Assembly (NCBI RefSeq): GCF_000282215.1
Contig: NZ_AKJS01000085.1
Span: 1 to 62,659, forward strand
Direction of reading: 5' to 3'
DNA from: Pseudomonas sp. GM21
GTDB lineage: Bacteria; Pseudomonadota; Gammaproteobacteria; Pseudomonadales; Pseudomonadaceae
Length of the DNA stretch: 62,659 nt
The position numbers were made by a program, and so were the translations under genes. Below the pieces are notes generated by a model that did not search any database, was not told where the DNA came from, and worked only from the letters and a program-made list of their open reading frames with translations. Positions 1-8,190 of this stretch are shown here, in pieces (position 1 is the stretch's first letter; each line of letters starts with the position of its first letter).

Positions 1-359
1 ACGGCGGTTACGACCGCCACTTACGCTACATCCGTCAGGAATACCGCAAGAACCTCAGCGCCTTCCAGCTGGCCGTTCAGCAATATTTCCCTGAAGGCAC
101 ACAAATGACCCGACCCACCGGTGGCTTCATTTTGTGGGTCAGTTTGCCGGGGCGGGTCAACACACAGGAATTGCACGTGCGGGCGTTGCAGCAGGGCATC
201 AGTATTGCGCCGGGGCTTATCTTCAGTAACACCGAGCAGTTCAATCACTGCATTCGGTTGAATTGCGGTACACCCTGGAACCGTGAAGCCGAGCGTGCAT
301 TGATGACCTTGGGGATGTTGGCCACGCAACTTTGCCAGGAGACGGCTGGCGGCTTCTGA
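1..359 (+). CDS. C-terminal part of a MocR-type (GntR/aminotransferase class I) regulator, 5' end outside window
   Basis: The window opens inside this reading frame (frame starting at base 3) and it ends with TGA at 357-359. The roughly 118 visible residues include FILWVSLPG and the closing IRLNCGTPW, which match the C-terminal domain of fold-type I aminotransferase-like modules found in MocR regulators. In that family a GntR-type winged helix-turn-helix lies at the N-terminus, here outside the window, and the PLP-binding module senses a ligand. The DNA-binding part and the PLP lysine are not visible, so a plain aminotransferase cannot be excluded. Its regulated target is unknown. Confidence 0.75.
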   Translation, partial: GGYDRHLRYIRQEYRKNLSAFQLAVQQYFPEGTQMTRPTGGFILWVSLPGRVNTQELHVRALQQGISIAPGLIFSNTEQFNHCIRLNCGTPWNREAERALMTLGMLATQLCQETAGGF

Positions 360-409
360 GCCGGTCGTTCACGGCGGTGCTTGTCATGTGGCGTGCAACA
401 GGGGAGCAT

Positions 410-445
410 ATGACCCTCTGCCGTTTTTTGCTGTCGGGTTCATGA
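410..445 (+). CDS. Possible 11-codon leader peptide overlapping the next gene by ATGA
   Basis: ATG at 410 follows a purine-rich AGGGGAG (400-406) and opens a frame of 11 codons (MTLCRFLLSGS) that stops at TGA 443-445. The stop overlaps the likely ATG of the next gene (442-444) as ATGA, the classic arrangement for translational coupling. The downstream gene has no obvious Shine-Dalgarno of its own. The SD-to-start spacing is short and there is no homology evidence, so translation of this frame is inferred only from signals. Confidence 0.3.
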   Translation: MTLCRFLLSGS

Positions 446-903
446 AACCAATTTTCCCTGCCATCTGCCTGTTTTTTTGCCTGTTGATGACCGTTCACGC
501 TGAAGGTGTGATGGCGCAGACTGGTCAGGAAAAACCGGCGACCAGCGAAACCGCGGACAAACCGGCGCCGGCCAAAAAAGCCGAGCCCGTCAAGATGGTG
601 AAAAAGCGTCCACCCATCGCCTCCAAGTCAAAAGCGGCCAGCGAAGTGGCGAAAACCGAACTCCCGCCCGCCCATCTTGACTTGAGACTGCCCCCGCAAA
701 TGGCACAGGAACTGAAACCGGTCGGCACGGTGCCGATGCCCAGCAATGATGCACTGCTGCCACCCATGTTTGGCGACAAGACTGGCAGCAGCCCATTTCA
801 GCTCAACGGTCGGTTGCTCAATAATGAAATGCAGCTGCAGCTGCGCAATGAAGAGCGCCGCGAAGTCGAAGGCGCGGCGCTGGATTTCGAGTTCAAGCGG
901 TAA
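442..903 (+). CDS. Secreted proline/lysine-rich hypothetical protein
   Basis: I do not recognise a functional domain. From ATG 442 the protein has 153 residues: a short charged start (MKPIF), a hydrophobic signal-peptide core and a likely cleavage near VHA/EG, followed by a low-complexity segment rich in Ala, Pro, Lys and Glu (about residues 30-70). The tail has alternating hydrophobic and charged residues and ends in DFEFKR. An in-frame ATG at 388 would add 18 residues in front of the signal peptide without a ribosome site, so 442 is preferred. Similar short Pseudomonas proteins are, as I recall, sometimes labelled 'translation initiation factor 2', which nothing here supports. It is probably periplasmic. 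Confidence 0.65.
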   Translation: MKPIFPAICLFFCLLMTVHAEGVMAQTGQEKPATSETADKPAPAKKAEPVKMVKKRPPIASKSKAASEVAKTELPPAHLDLRLPPQMAQELKPVGTVPMPSNDALLPPMFGDKTGSSPFQLNGRLLNNEMQLQLRNEERREVEGAALDFEFKR

Positions 904-1069
904 ATTCATCACTGTCCGTGACCCGCTGGCCAGACGCTTTGTCGGAGACTGCTCAGTCACGTTGATTTGAACGGAAAAACCCCGCTTCAGGTAATTTAAA
1001 ACGACTGTTTTAGCGGTTACTCTGTGCCCCGTCCTTTTACACATCACACCTCATGAGGAGCCCGTCATC

Positions 1070-1324
1070 ATGAAATGCCGTGAAGGCTGTGGCGCCTGTT
1101 GCATAGCCCCTTCCATCAGCTCACCGATTCCCGGTATGCCCAATGGCAAAGCCGCTGGCGAACGTTGCGTCCAACTTTCGGTCGATAACCTGTGCCTCAT
1201 TTTTGGCAGTCCGCAACGCCCGGCAGTGTGCTCGGCCTTTGAAGCTGATATTGAAGTGTGCGGAAGCAGCAGTGACGAAGCGATCAAATTGCTGGGATGG
1301 TGGGAGCAAATGACGGCGGCGTGA
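1070..1324 (+). CDS. YkgJ-family cysteine cluster protein
   Basis: An 84-residue protein starting MKCREGCGACC. The N-terminal CxxxCxxCC cluster, with later single Cys residues (near 34, 42, 54 and 64), fits the small YkgJ/UPF0153 family, which has a zinc- or iron-sulfur-type metal site of unknown role. ATG 1070 follows GAGGAGCCCGTCATC, a good ribosome site. It lies 40 bases before the START-domain gene on the same strand and may share a transcript with it. Confidence 0.75.
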   Translation: MKCREGCGACCIAPSISSPIPGMPNGKAAGERCVQLSVDNLCLIFGSPQRPAVCSAFEADIEVCGSSSDEAIKLLGWWEQMTAA

Positions 1325-1364
1325 TGTGTTCAACAACGGAACTTCAACAATAAGGAATAAAACC

Positions 1365-1973
1365 ATGGGTTCGCTGCATCGTATCGCTGTGTTGTGTGGA
1401 TTGACCGCTGTGCTCGCCGCGACGGCCGCCCAGGCTGAAGACTGGAAGGTCGCCAAGAACGAAGACGGCATCAAGATCTCCCTGAGCGAAGTGCCTGGCT
1501 CGGACTACAAGTCCTATCAGGGCGTCACGCTGATAAAGACCACTGTTGCCAAACTGCGTGCTTTGCAGGAAGACGTGTCCGGTGCCTGTGCCTGGATTCA
1601 CGAGTGCAAAATGCAGAAACTGCTCAAGCACGAGGGCGATCAAAGCTGGACCTACACCCAGTTCAATACCCCGTGGCCTGTCACCCCGCGTGATTCGGTG
1701 TTGCACATCACCACCATCGAAGGCGCCGATGGCAGCCTGACCCGCAAGCTCGAAGGCGTGCCTAAATACATTCCGGAAGAAAAAGGTTTTGTGCGGGTCT
1801 CCAAAGTCGACGGGTTCTGGAAGTTCGTGCCCAAGGGTGACCAGGTTGAAGTGACCTACCAGGTGCACACCGAGCCAGGCGGTAGCGTGCCTTCGATGGT
1901 CGCCAACAAGTTTGTGGTCGATGCACCGTTCAATACGTTGAAAACCCTGAAAGAGCGTGCCGAGAAGAAGTAA
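1365..1973 (+). CDS. START-domain lipid-binding-like periplasmic protein
   Basis: From ATG 1365 (site AAGGAATAAAACC) the protein has 202 residues with a clear signal peptide ending AAQA/EDW. The rest fits the START/SRPBCC helix-grip fold: the WIHECK region, the TPWPVTPRDSV strand-turn, and a C-terminal helix in FNTLKTLKERAEKK. START proteins bind hydrophobic ligands in a deep pocket; in proteobacteria the secreted members are mostly uncharacterised. An upstream in-frame ATG at 1326 would put 13 extra residues before the signal peptide and is less likely. A strong terminator follows directly, so this ends its transcription unit. Confidence 0.75.
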   Translation: MGSLHRIAVLCGLTAVLAATAAQAEDWKVAKNEDGIKISLSEVPGSDYKSYQGVTLIKTTVAKLRALQEDVSGACAWIHECKMQKLLKHEGDQSWTYTQFNTPWPVTPRDSVLHITTIEGADGSLTRKLEGVPKYIPEEKGFVRVSKVDGFWKFVPKGDQVEVTYQVHTEPGGSVPSMVANKFVVDAPFNTLKTLKERAEKK

Positions 1974-1991
1974 TAGCCCCGTTGTTCTGCA

Positions 1992-2018
1992 AAGCGCCCC
2001 GGATGATTCGGGGCGTTT
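1992..2018 (+). terminator. Intrinsic terminator after the START-domain gene
   Basis: A 7-bp G/C stem, CGCCCCG (1995-2001) pairing with CGGGGCG (2009-2015), with a 7-base loop. It is extended by an AAAG/TTT flank and followed by a T-rich run. It lies 20 bases past the stop codon at 1973. Confidence 0.75.
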
Positions 2019-2256
2019 GCGTTTTCACCAGGGCGCGGCTTTATTGTGTTTCCGGATATGCGTTGCACAAAATTTTCACAATGCCTCCAAGACAATCCGC
2101 CCGCATCTGCCTGCCAAACAGTAATCAATGGCAATGAGGCGGGTGATCGTGCAACATTTGCGCACCGCGCAAGCCCCGGGGTCAGGTATTGACCAATAGA
2201 GGGCAGGGCGCCGCTGTATTTTTGAAACTTTAACTTCCAATGGGTCCTAAAACGAC

Positions 2257-4350
2257 ATGGCAATCCCGGACGCCCTGAATCAGCAGCGAGCTTCTAGTCG
2301 CCTGCTGCAACCGACCGTCAAATCGCATCTGGCCTACACGCTGTTATGCGCCTTGATCATGATGGTCATGTTCAGCCTGCTGCGTGTTGCGCTGCTGGTC
2401 TACAACCGCTCGATGATCCTCGACACACCGGCTGCGACCTTCCTTGAAGCGTTCGCCAACGGCCTGCGTTTCGACCTGCGTCTGGTGGTCTACCTCTGCG
2501 TTCCGCTGGTGCTGGCACTGTTCAGCGCCCGGGCCATGGCGGCTCGTGGGTTCTTCCGCTTCTGGCTGACCCTCACGTCGAGCATCGCGCTGTTCCTTGG
2601 TCTGATGGAGATGGACTTCTACCGTGAGTTTCACCAGCGCCTCAACGGCCTGGTCTTTCAGTACGTGAAAGAAGACCCGAAAACCGTGATGAGCATGCTC
2701 TGGTACGGTTTCCCGGTGGTTCGCTATCTGCTGGCATGGGCCTTTGGCACATTGATCCTGACCCTGGCGTTCAAGGGCGCGGATCGTGCGACCCGGCCTC
2801 GCGGCCCGTTCAGCGGTGGCAGCATCGGCACGCGCCAGATCGCCCCGTGGTATGCCCGCATCGGCGTGTTCGTCGTCTGTCTGCTGATCTGCGTGGTCGC
2901 GGCTCGTGGCACCCTGCGTCAAGGCCCACCGTTGCGTTGGGGTGATGTCTACACCACCGACTCGATCTTCGCCAACCAGTTGGGCCTCAACGGCACGCTG
3001 TCGCTGGTCGAGGCGGCCAAGAGCCGGATGTCCGAGGATCGCGACAACATCTGGAAAGCCAGACTGCCGCAGCCGTTGGCTCAGCAGACCGTGCGTGACC
3101 TGTTGGTGATGAAAGACGACAAACTGGTGGATGCCGAAACAGCCGCCGTGCGTCGCGACTACACGCCATCGGCCGACAAGACCCTACCGATCAAGAATGT
3201 GGTCGTGATCCTGATGGAAAGCATGGCCGGTCACTCGGTTGGCGCGCTGGGCGGGCCGGGTAACATCACGCCGTACCTCGACAAACTGTCGAAGGAAGGC
3301 CTGATGTTCGACCGCTTCTTTTCCAACGGTACCCATACCCACCAGGGCATGTTCGCCACCATGGCCTGCTTCCCGAACCTGCCGGGTTTCGAATACCTGA
3401 TGCAGACCCCGGAAGGCAGCCACAAACTGTCCGGCCTGCCGCAGTTGCTCAGTGCCCGTGACTTCGATGACGTGTACGTCTACAACGGCGACTTCGCCTG
3501 GGATAACCAGTCGGGCTTTTTCAGCAACCAGGGCATGACTAACTTCATCGGTCGTAACGACTACGTGAATCCGGTGTTTTCTGATCCGACCTGGGGCGTA
3601 TCCGACCAGGACATGTTCGACCGTGGCCTGGTAGAGCTCAAGGCTCGGGAAAACGGCAAGCCGTTCTATGCCTTGCTGCAAACGCTGTCCAACCACACGC
3701 CATATGCTTTGCCGACCCCTTTGCCGGTCGAGCGCGTGACTGATCGCGGCAACCTCAATGAACACCTGACCGCCATGCGCTACTCCGACTGGGCGCTGGG
3801 TCAGTTCTTCGAGAAGGCGCGTAAAGAGCCGTACTTCAAGGAAACCCTGTTTGTCATCGTGGGTGACCATGGTTTCGGTAACGAGCAACAAATCACCGAA
3901 ATGGACCTGGGACGTTTCAACGTTCCGATGCTGATGATCGCGCCCGGTATCCAGGAAAAGTTCGGCCAGCGTGACCACACCGTGGGCACTCAGATCGACA
4001 TCGTGCCGACCATCATGGGCCGTATCGGTGGCGAAGTGCGCCATCAGTGCTGGGGTCGTGACCTGCTCAACCTGCCGGAAGGTGACACTGGTTTTGGCGT
4101 GATCAAGCCGTCGGGCAGCGAACAGACTACGGCCATTATCACGGCTGACCAGATTCTGGTGCTGCCGAAAGAAAAGGAAATGGAGCCTAAGGTGTACCGC
4201 TACGAACTGGGCGCCAATCCGCGTGCCGAGATCGTTCCTAATGATCCACGCACAGCCGAGTTGAAGCTCAAGCTCGAATCGTTCCTGCAAACAGCGACCA
4301 AAAGCCTGATCGACAACACCGCCGGTGTAGTTGATGGCAAGCCGGACTAA
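2257..4350 (+). CDS. LTA synthase-like / phosphoglycerol transferase-type membrane sulfatase
   Basis: A 697-residue protein with an N-terminal membrane part (about five hydrophobic segments between residues 20 and 215) and an extracytoplasmic alkaline-phosphatase/sulfatase-fold domain (about 305-640). Family motifs are present: VVVILMESMAG with the metal-ligand Glu, the THTHQGMF segment with the Thr nucleophile candidate, and VGDHGFGN with Asp-His metal ligands. Gram-negative relatives transfer phosphoglycerol or phosphoethanolamine to envelope glycans (OpgB/MdoB, EptA and YejM-like branches). The substrate cannot be told from sequence. The gene stands alone, with terminators on both sides. 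Confidence 0.8.
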   Translation: MAIPDALNQQRASSRLLQPTVKSHLAYTLLCALIMMVMFSLLRVALLVYNRSMILDTPAATFLEAFANGLRFDLRLVVYLCVPLVLALFSARAMAARGFFRFWLTLTSSIALFLGLMEMDFYREFHQRLNGLVFQYVKEDPKTVMSMLWYGFPVVRYLLAWAFGTLILTLAFKGADRATRPRGPFSGGSIGTRQIAPWYARIGVFVVCLLICVVAARGTLRQGPPLRWGDVYTTDSIFANQLGLNGTLSLVEAAKSRMSEDRDNIWKARLPQPLAQQTVRDLLVMKDDKLVDAETAAVRRDYTPSADKTLPIKNVVVILMESMAGHSVGALGGPGNITPYLDKLSKEGLMFDRFFSNGTHTHQGMFATMACFPNLPGFEYLMQTPEGSHKLSGLPQLLSARDFDDVYVYNGDFAWDNQSGFFSNQGMTNFIGRNDYVNPVFSDPTWGVSDQDMFDRGLVELKARENGKPFYALLQTLSNHTPYALPTPLPVERVTDRGNLNEHLTAMRYSDWALGQFFEKARKEPYFKETLFVIVGDHGFGNEQQITEMDLGRFNVPMLMIAPGIQEKFGQRDHTVGTQIDIVPTIMGRIGGEVRHQCWGRDLLNLPEGDTGFGVIKPSGSEQTTAIITADQILVLPKEKEMEPKVYRYELGANPRAEIVPNDPRTAELKLKLESFLQTATKSLIDNTAGVVDGKPD

Positions 4351-4364
4351 GTTTTCGGCACAAT

Positions 4365-4399
4365 AAAAAAGAGGCCCTTTTTCAAGGGCCTCTTTTTTT
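4365..4399. terminator. Bidirectional intrinsic terminator
   Basis: A perfect 9-bp stem, GAGGCCCTT (4371-4379) with AAGGGCCTC (4384-4392), around a 4-base loop, flanked by six A on one side and seven T on the other. It sits between the convergent sulfatase gene and the minus-strand DUF3309 gene, so it can serve both directions. Confidence 0.9.
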
Positions 4400-4421
4400 G
4401 TCTGTTAACTCGATATGTCCG

Positions 4422-4574
4422 TTATATCCGGCCAAGCAACAGCAGGACCAACAGCACCACCAGCACCACACCGATGATACCCGATGGGCCATAACCCCAA
4501 CTTCTGGAGTGGGGGAAAACCGGCAGACCACCGATCAGCAAGAGGATCAGAATAACGATCAGAATTGTGCCCAT
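4422..4574 (-). CDS. DUF3309 small hydrophobic protein (50 residues)
   Basis: The minus strand reads ATG at 4574 to TAA at 4422, giving 50 residues that begin MGTILIVILILLLIGGLP. A middle HSRSWGYGPSG turn is followed by a second hydrophobic stretch, IIGVVLVVLLVLLLL, ending LGRI. Two membrane segments around a GYGPSG turn are typical of the DUF3309 family, whose function is unknown. A good ribosome site (AAGGAAATAGAC) precedes the start. The gene is easily missed because it is so short. It is convergent with the upstream sulfatase gene and shares its bidirectional terminator. Confidence 0.85.
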   Translation of the reverse strand: MGTILIVILILLLIGGLPVFPHSRSWGYGPSGIIGVVLVVLLVLLLLGRI

Positions 4575-4860
4575 GTCTATTTCCTTGTTGAAAGTGTTCT
4601 GGAATGACCTGTCATTTAACTGTCAGCTGGAAGGCAAAATTTTCTAGCTGCTTACAAAGTCCGACCGGTGCGCGAGTCGGAAAATTCCATGTTTTTTTAA
4701 TGTTTTTCGAAGGCATGCTTATTTCATTTAATACAGCGTTAGTTGAGTGACACGCGCCCACGGTTTGCTCGGGCCATTCAGCAATCTGATGGAGCGTGGG
4801 TCGGGCAATGTCCTTCGCTACACTCAGCGCATCTTCCCCGGAACCACAAGGCTGTTTGCT

Positions 4861-5676
4861 ATGCAAAATCGCATGATGATCACTGGCGCGGGCTCGGGCC
4901 TGGGTCGCGAAATCGCGCTGCGCTGGGCGCGCGAAGGCTGGCAACTGGCATTGTCGGATGTCAGTGAACCCGGCCTGCAGGAAACCCTGAAACTGGTTCG
5001 TGAAGCCGGTGGCGATGGTTTTGTTCAGCGGTGCGATGTACGCGATTACAGCCAGCTGACCGCATTCGCCCAGGCCTGCGAAGAAAAGCTGGGCGGCATC
5101 GATATTATCGTCAATAACGCCGGTGTTGCTTCCGGTGGCTTCTTCAGTGAACTGTCGCTGGAAGACTGGGACTGGCAGATCGCGATCAACCTGATGGGGG
5201 TGGTCAAAGGCTGCAAGGCGTTCCTGCCGCTACTGGAAGAAAGCAAAGGCAAGATCATCAACATCGCGTCGATGGCCGCCCTGATGCAAGGCCCGGCCAT
5301 GAGCAACTACAACGTGGCCAAGGCCGGAGTGGTGGCGTTGTCGGAAAGCCTGTTGATCGAACTGGCACAGCAGGAAGTGAGCGTGCATGTGGTGTGCCCG
5401 TCGTTCTTCCAGACCAACTTGCTCGACTCTTTCCGTGGTCCGACCCCGGCGATGAAGGCGCAGGTCGGTAAATTGCTGGAAAGTTCGCCGATCACCGCCA
5501 CTGACATTGCCGACTACATCTACCAACAGGTGGCCGCCGGCGAGTTCATGATCCTGCCTCACGAACAAGGCCGCATGGCTTGGGCGATCAAACAGAAGAA
5601 CCCACAACTGCTCTATAACGAAATGACCGTCATGGCTGACAAAATGCGCGCCAAGGCCAAACAAAACGCTGGCTGA
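4861..5676 (+). CDS. SDR family oxidoreductase
   Basis: A classical short-chain dehydrogenase/reductase of 271 residues from ATG 4861 (AAGG at about 4850). The cofactor motif TGAGSGLGRE lies near residue 8, NNAG near 85, and the catalytic YNVAK near 150 with the Ser in the preceding IASMAAL segment. The C-terminal part (about 225-271) is the longer type seen in YbbO/DltE-like SDRs. An in-frame ATG at 4747 would add 38 residues ahead of the Rossmann motif and has no ribosome site. Substrate unknown; cytoplasmic. YnfA follows 63 bases downstream on the same strand, possibly cotranscribed. Confidence 0.85.
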   Translation: MQNRMMITGAGSGLGREIALRWAREGWQLALSDVSEPGLQETLKLVREAGGDGFVQRCDVRDYSQLTAFAQACEEKLGGIDIIVNNAGVASGGFFSELSLEDWDWQIAINLMGVVKGCKAFLPLLEESKGKIINIASMAALMQGPAMSNYNVAKAGVVALSESLLIELAQQEVSVHVVCPSFFQTNLLDSFRGPTPAMKAQVGKLLESSPITATDIADYIYQQVAAGEFMILPHEQGRMAWAIKQKNPQLLYNEMTVMADKMRAKAKQNAG

Positions 5677-5739
5677 ACTTGCCCGTAGGCATCAGCGTCG
5701 ATAGGGTGGCCGCCACGGCCATCCTCACGAGGCATCTGC

Positions 5740-6072
5740 ATGCTCAATTACCTGTGGTTTTTCCTCGCGGCGCTGTTTGAAATCGCCGGTTGTTTCGCGT
5801 TCTGGATGTGGTTACGCCAAGGCAAAAGTGTTTTGTGGGGTGTGCCGGCGCTGCTCAGCCTGACCTTGTTCGCATTACTGCTGACCCGAGTCGAAGCCAC
5901 CTACGCCGGGCGCGCCTATGCCGCCTACGGTGGGATCTACATCATCGCCTCGATCGGTTGGCTGGCGGTGGTCGAGCGAATCCGTCCCTTGAGCTCGGAC
6001 TGGATCGGCGTGTCGCTGTGTGTGATCGGGGCCAGCGTCATTCTGTTTGGCCCGCGCTTCTCCGCGTCCTGA
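5740..6072 (+). CDS. ynfA: YnfA/UPF0060 family inner membrane protein
   Basis: A 110-residue protein with four hydrophobic helices. The N-terminal [18 protein letters not shown] and the central [15 protein letters not shown] are characteristic of the YnfA/UPF0060 family, which is related in topology to small multidrug-resistance transporters. Transport activity has been suggested for some members but is not established. Start ATG 5740 follows CGAGGCATCTGC. Confidence 0.88.
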   Translation: MLNYLWFFLAALFEIAGCFAFWMWLRQGKSVLWGVPALLSLTLFALLLTRVEATYAGRAYAAYGGIYIIASIGWLAVVERIRPLSSDWIGVSLCVIGASVILFGPRFSAS

Positions 6073-6225
6073 AGGATCGGTCCTGCATTCAATCGATTTG
6101 TCGGACACTTCCGTCAGGGGTGATCATCTAGCCTTGTAGGGCAGGACTGATTTGCCGCCATCGCATTGAAGGCCCGTTAAACGCCGGGCATCTTCAAGGG
6201 CCGGCAATCCTCAAGGACCAATACC

Positions 6226-6411
6226 ATGCTTGTACTCAGTCGCGTTGTGGGCGAGGTGATTTCCATCGGTGACAACATTTCAGTGCGTATCCTCGACGTC
6301 AGCGGCAACAGTGTGCGCTTTGGCGTTGAAGCGCCGCTGAGCGTGAATGTGCATCGGGCTGAGGTTTATGAGCGCATCCAGGCCAAACTGGCCAAGACCA
6401 AGGGTCGCTGA
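6226..6411 (+). CDS. csrA: CsrA/Rsm family RNA-binding regulator, divergent paralog
   Basis: A 61-residue protein with the CsrA fold signature: [10 protein letters not shown], a central [11 protein letters not shown] and [11 protein letters not shown]. CsrA/RsmA dimers bind GGA motifs in mRNA leaders and repress translation. Compared with canonical RsmA (MLILTRRVGE...VHREEIYQRIQ, recalled), Arg7 is Val, the Asn of the NAP motif is Glu, and Glu45 is Ala, while Arg6 and Arg44 are kept. It therefore looks like an extra, divergent copy rather than the main RsmA/RsmE. Ribosome site AAGGACCAATACC. It converges with yheU, only 5 bases apart. Confidence 0.88.
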   Translation: MLVLSRVVGEVISIGDNISVRILDVSGNSVRFGVEAPLSVNVHRAEVYERIQAKLAKTKGR

Positions 6412-6416
6412 ACCGT

Positions 6417-6644
6417 TCAGTCAAACAGATGCTTGGGCACATCGTGCTTGAGCATCAATTGGCATTGCTCGCTTTCCGGGTCGAAAACGATCAGCGCCTG
6501 ACCTTTGGTCAATGCCTGGCGGACCCGTAACACACGGGTTTCCAGTGGCGTGTCATCGCCATTATCCGTACCGTCACGGGTCACGAAATCCTCGATCAGG
6601 CGGGTCAGGGTGTCGACTTCAAGTTGGTCGTAGGGAATCAGCAT
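6417..6644 (-). CDS. YheU family protein
   Basis: A 75-residue protein starting MLIPYDQLEVDTLTRLIEDF, the hallmark start of the YheU family (small, acidic, function unknown). The start at 6644 is set by GAGGTGCC just upstream. The open frame extends to 6770, but that extension has no ribosome site and runs into the repeat region. The segment ETRVLRVRQALTKGQALIVFD closes the conserved part. It is convergent with the csrA paralog. Confidence 0.85.
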   Translation of the reverse strand: MLIPYDQLEVDTLTRLIEDFVTRDGTDNGDDTPLETRVLRVRQALTKGQALIVFDPESEQCQLMLKHDVPKHLFD

Positions 6645-6729
6645 AGGCACCTCGGCTAAACAATGGCGCGATGCTACGGCGAATGATCGGTGGCGGCTAG
6701 CCTGAGCTTGATGTGGTGCCTTATCTAGC

Positions 6730-6829
6730 GCCATCGTGGGCAAGTCGGATCGCCGCACCGCCGCTCCCACAGGGGAATGCGATCAACTGTTGGAGCGGCG
6801 GTGCGGCGATCCGACTTGCCCGCGATGGC
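6730..6829. repeat. REP-type inverted pair
   Basis: Two long complementary arms: GCCATCGTGGGCAAGTCGGA at 6730-6749 and onward, and its reverse complement ending at 6829. Each arm carries the cggcggtgcggcgatccgac core. The arms face each other around a spacer of roughly 20 bases. This fits a Pseudomonas REP doublet in an intergenic region, here between two minus-strand genes. Confidence 0.8.
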
Positions 6830-6857
6830 AATTTTTCAGGCGATAAAAATCCCAAGG

Positions 6858-8048
6858 TCAGCTATCGGACCGCTGCCCCACCAGACTATCCACCGACGGC
6901 ACCCGCGTATCACTTTCCATCTGCGTGTCGTGTTCAATCTGATGACTGAACCGGTCCAGAGACCCCTTCGCCGGTTGCGCATCGCTGGCAAACACCGGCG
7001 GGCTCAGAATGTAGGCACCCAGCAAACGGCTCAATGCCGCAAGGCTGTCGATATGCGTACGCTCATACCCGTGCGTCGCATCGCAACCAAAGGCGAGCAG
7101 GGCGGTACGAATGTCATGGCCGGCAGTGACCGCCGAGTGCGCATCGCTGAAGTAGTAACGGAAGAGGTCGCGGCGTACCGGCAATTCATTGTCGCTGGCC
7201 AGGCGCAGCAAATGTCGCGACAAGTGATAGTCATAAGGCCCGCCGGAATCCTGCATCGCCACACTGACTGCGTGTTCGCTGGAATGCTGGCCGGGCGCGA
7301 CGGGCGCAATGTCGATGCCGACGAATTCGCTGACGTCCCACGGTAACGCCGCAGCCGCGCCGCTGCCCGTTTCCTCGGTAATGGTAAACAGCGGATGGCA
7401 GTCGATCATCAACTCTTCGCCACTGTCGACGATGGCTTTCATCGCCGCGAGCAATGCAGCAACGCCGGCCTTGTCGTCCAGATGACGGGCGCTGATGTGT
7501 CCGCTTTCGGTGAATTCCGGCAAGGGATCGAAGGCCACGAAATCGCCAACGCTGATCCCCAGCGAGTCGCAGTCGGCACGGGTGGCGCAATAGGCATCCA
7601 GGCGCAACTCGATGTGATCCCAGCTGATCGGCATCTCGTCAACAGCAGTGTTGAAGGCGTGCCCGGAAGCCATCAGCGGCAACACGCTGCCGCGAATGAC
7701 GCCGTTGTCGGTAAACAGGCTGACCCGACTGCCCTCGGCAAAACGACTGGACCAGCAACCGACCGGCGCCAGCGTCAATCGACCGTTATCTTTTATGGCG
7801 CGAACCGCCGCACCGATAGTGTCCAGGTGCGCGGAAACCGCGCGGTCGGGGCTGTTTTTCTTGCCTTTGAGGGTTGCACGGATGGTTCCGCGACGGGTCA
7901 TTTCGAACGGGATGCCCAGCTCTTCAAGGCGTTCGGCGACATACCGCACGATGGTGTCGGTGAACCCGGTCGGGCTGGGAATGGCGAGCATTTCCAGCAG
8001 GACTTTTTGCAGGTAGTTGAGATCCGGTTCGGGAATTTTGCTGGTCAT
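6858..8048 (-). CDS. M42-family peptidase of the N-acetylglutaminylglutamine amide (NAGGN) system
   Basis: A 396-residue M42-type metallo-aminopeptidase homolog; the start at 8048 has GGAG eight bases upstream. Metal-site motifs are visible: SAHLDTIGA (His, Asp), DDKAGVAA (bridging Asp), ITEETGSGAA (Glu pair) and GIDIAPV (Asp). Members beside ngg and asnO are named osmoprotectant-NAGGN-system peptidases; their substrate is not proven, and turnover of the dipeptide is a plausible role. It is the third gene of the operon, separated from the synthetase by a large inverted repeat. Confidence 0.85.
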   Translation of the reverse strand: MTSKIPEPDLNYLQKVLLEMLAIPSPTGFTDTIVRYVAERLEELGIPFEMTRRGTIRATLKGKKNSPDRAVSAHLDTIGAAVRAIKDNGRLTLAPVGCWSSRFAEGSRVSLFTDNGVIRGSVLPLMASGHAFNTAVDEMPISWDHIELRLDAYCATRADCDSLGISVGDFVAFDPLPEFTESGHISARHLDDKAGVAALLAAMKAIVDSGEELMIDCHPLFTITEETGSGAAAALPWDVSEFVGIDIAPVAPGQHSSEHAVSVAMQDSGGPYDYHLSRHLLRLASDNELPVRRDLFRYYFSDAHSAVTAGHDIRTALLAFGCDATHGYERTHIDSLAALSRLLGAYILSPPVFASDAQPAKGSLDRFSHQIEHDTQMESDTRVPSVDSLVGQRSDS

Positions 8049-8073
8049 GGAAACTCCTGATGAATGAAGAGCT

Positions 8074-8180
8074 GATCGTTCCCATGCTCTGCGTGGGAAT
8101 GCAGCCGGGGACGCTCTGCGTCCCAAGGGCGGACGCGGAGCGTCCGGTGAGGCATTCCCACGCAGAGCGTGGGAACGATC
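8074..8180. repeat. Large intergenic inverted repeat (second repeat type)
   Basis: Arms 8074-8102 (GATCGTTCCCATGCTCTGCG...) and 8152-8180 are near-perfect reverse complements. They enclose a further palindromic segment, acgctctgcgtccc...ggacgcggagcgtcc. The core differs from the usual 'gagcgagcctgctcgc' REP elements of this genome. It lies within the NAGGN operon and could stabilise or end the upstream message. Confidence 0.8.
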
Positions 8181-8190
8181 AAGAAGGGAA

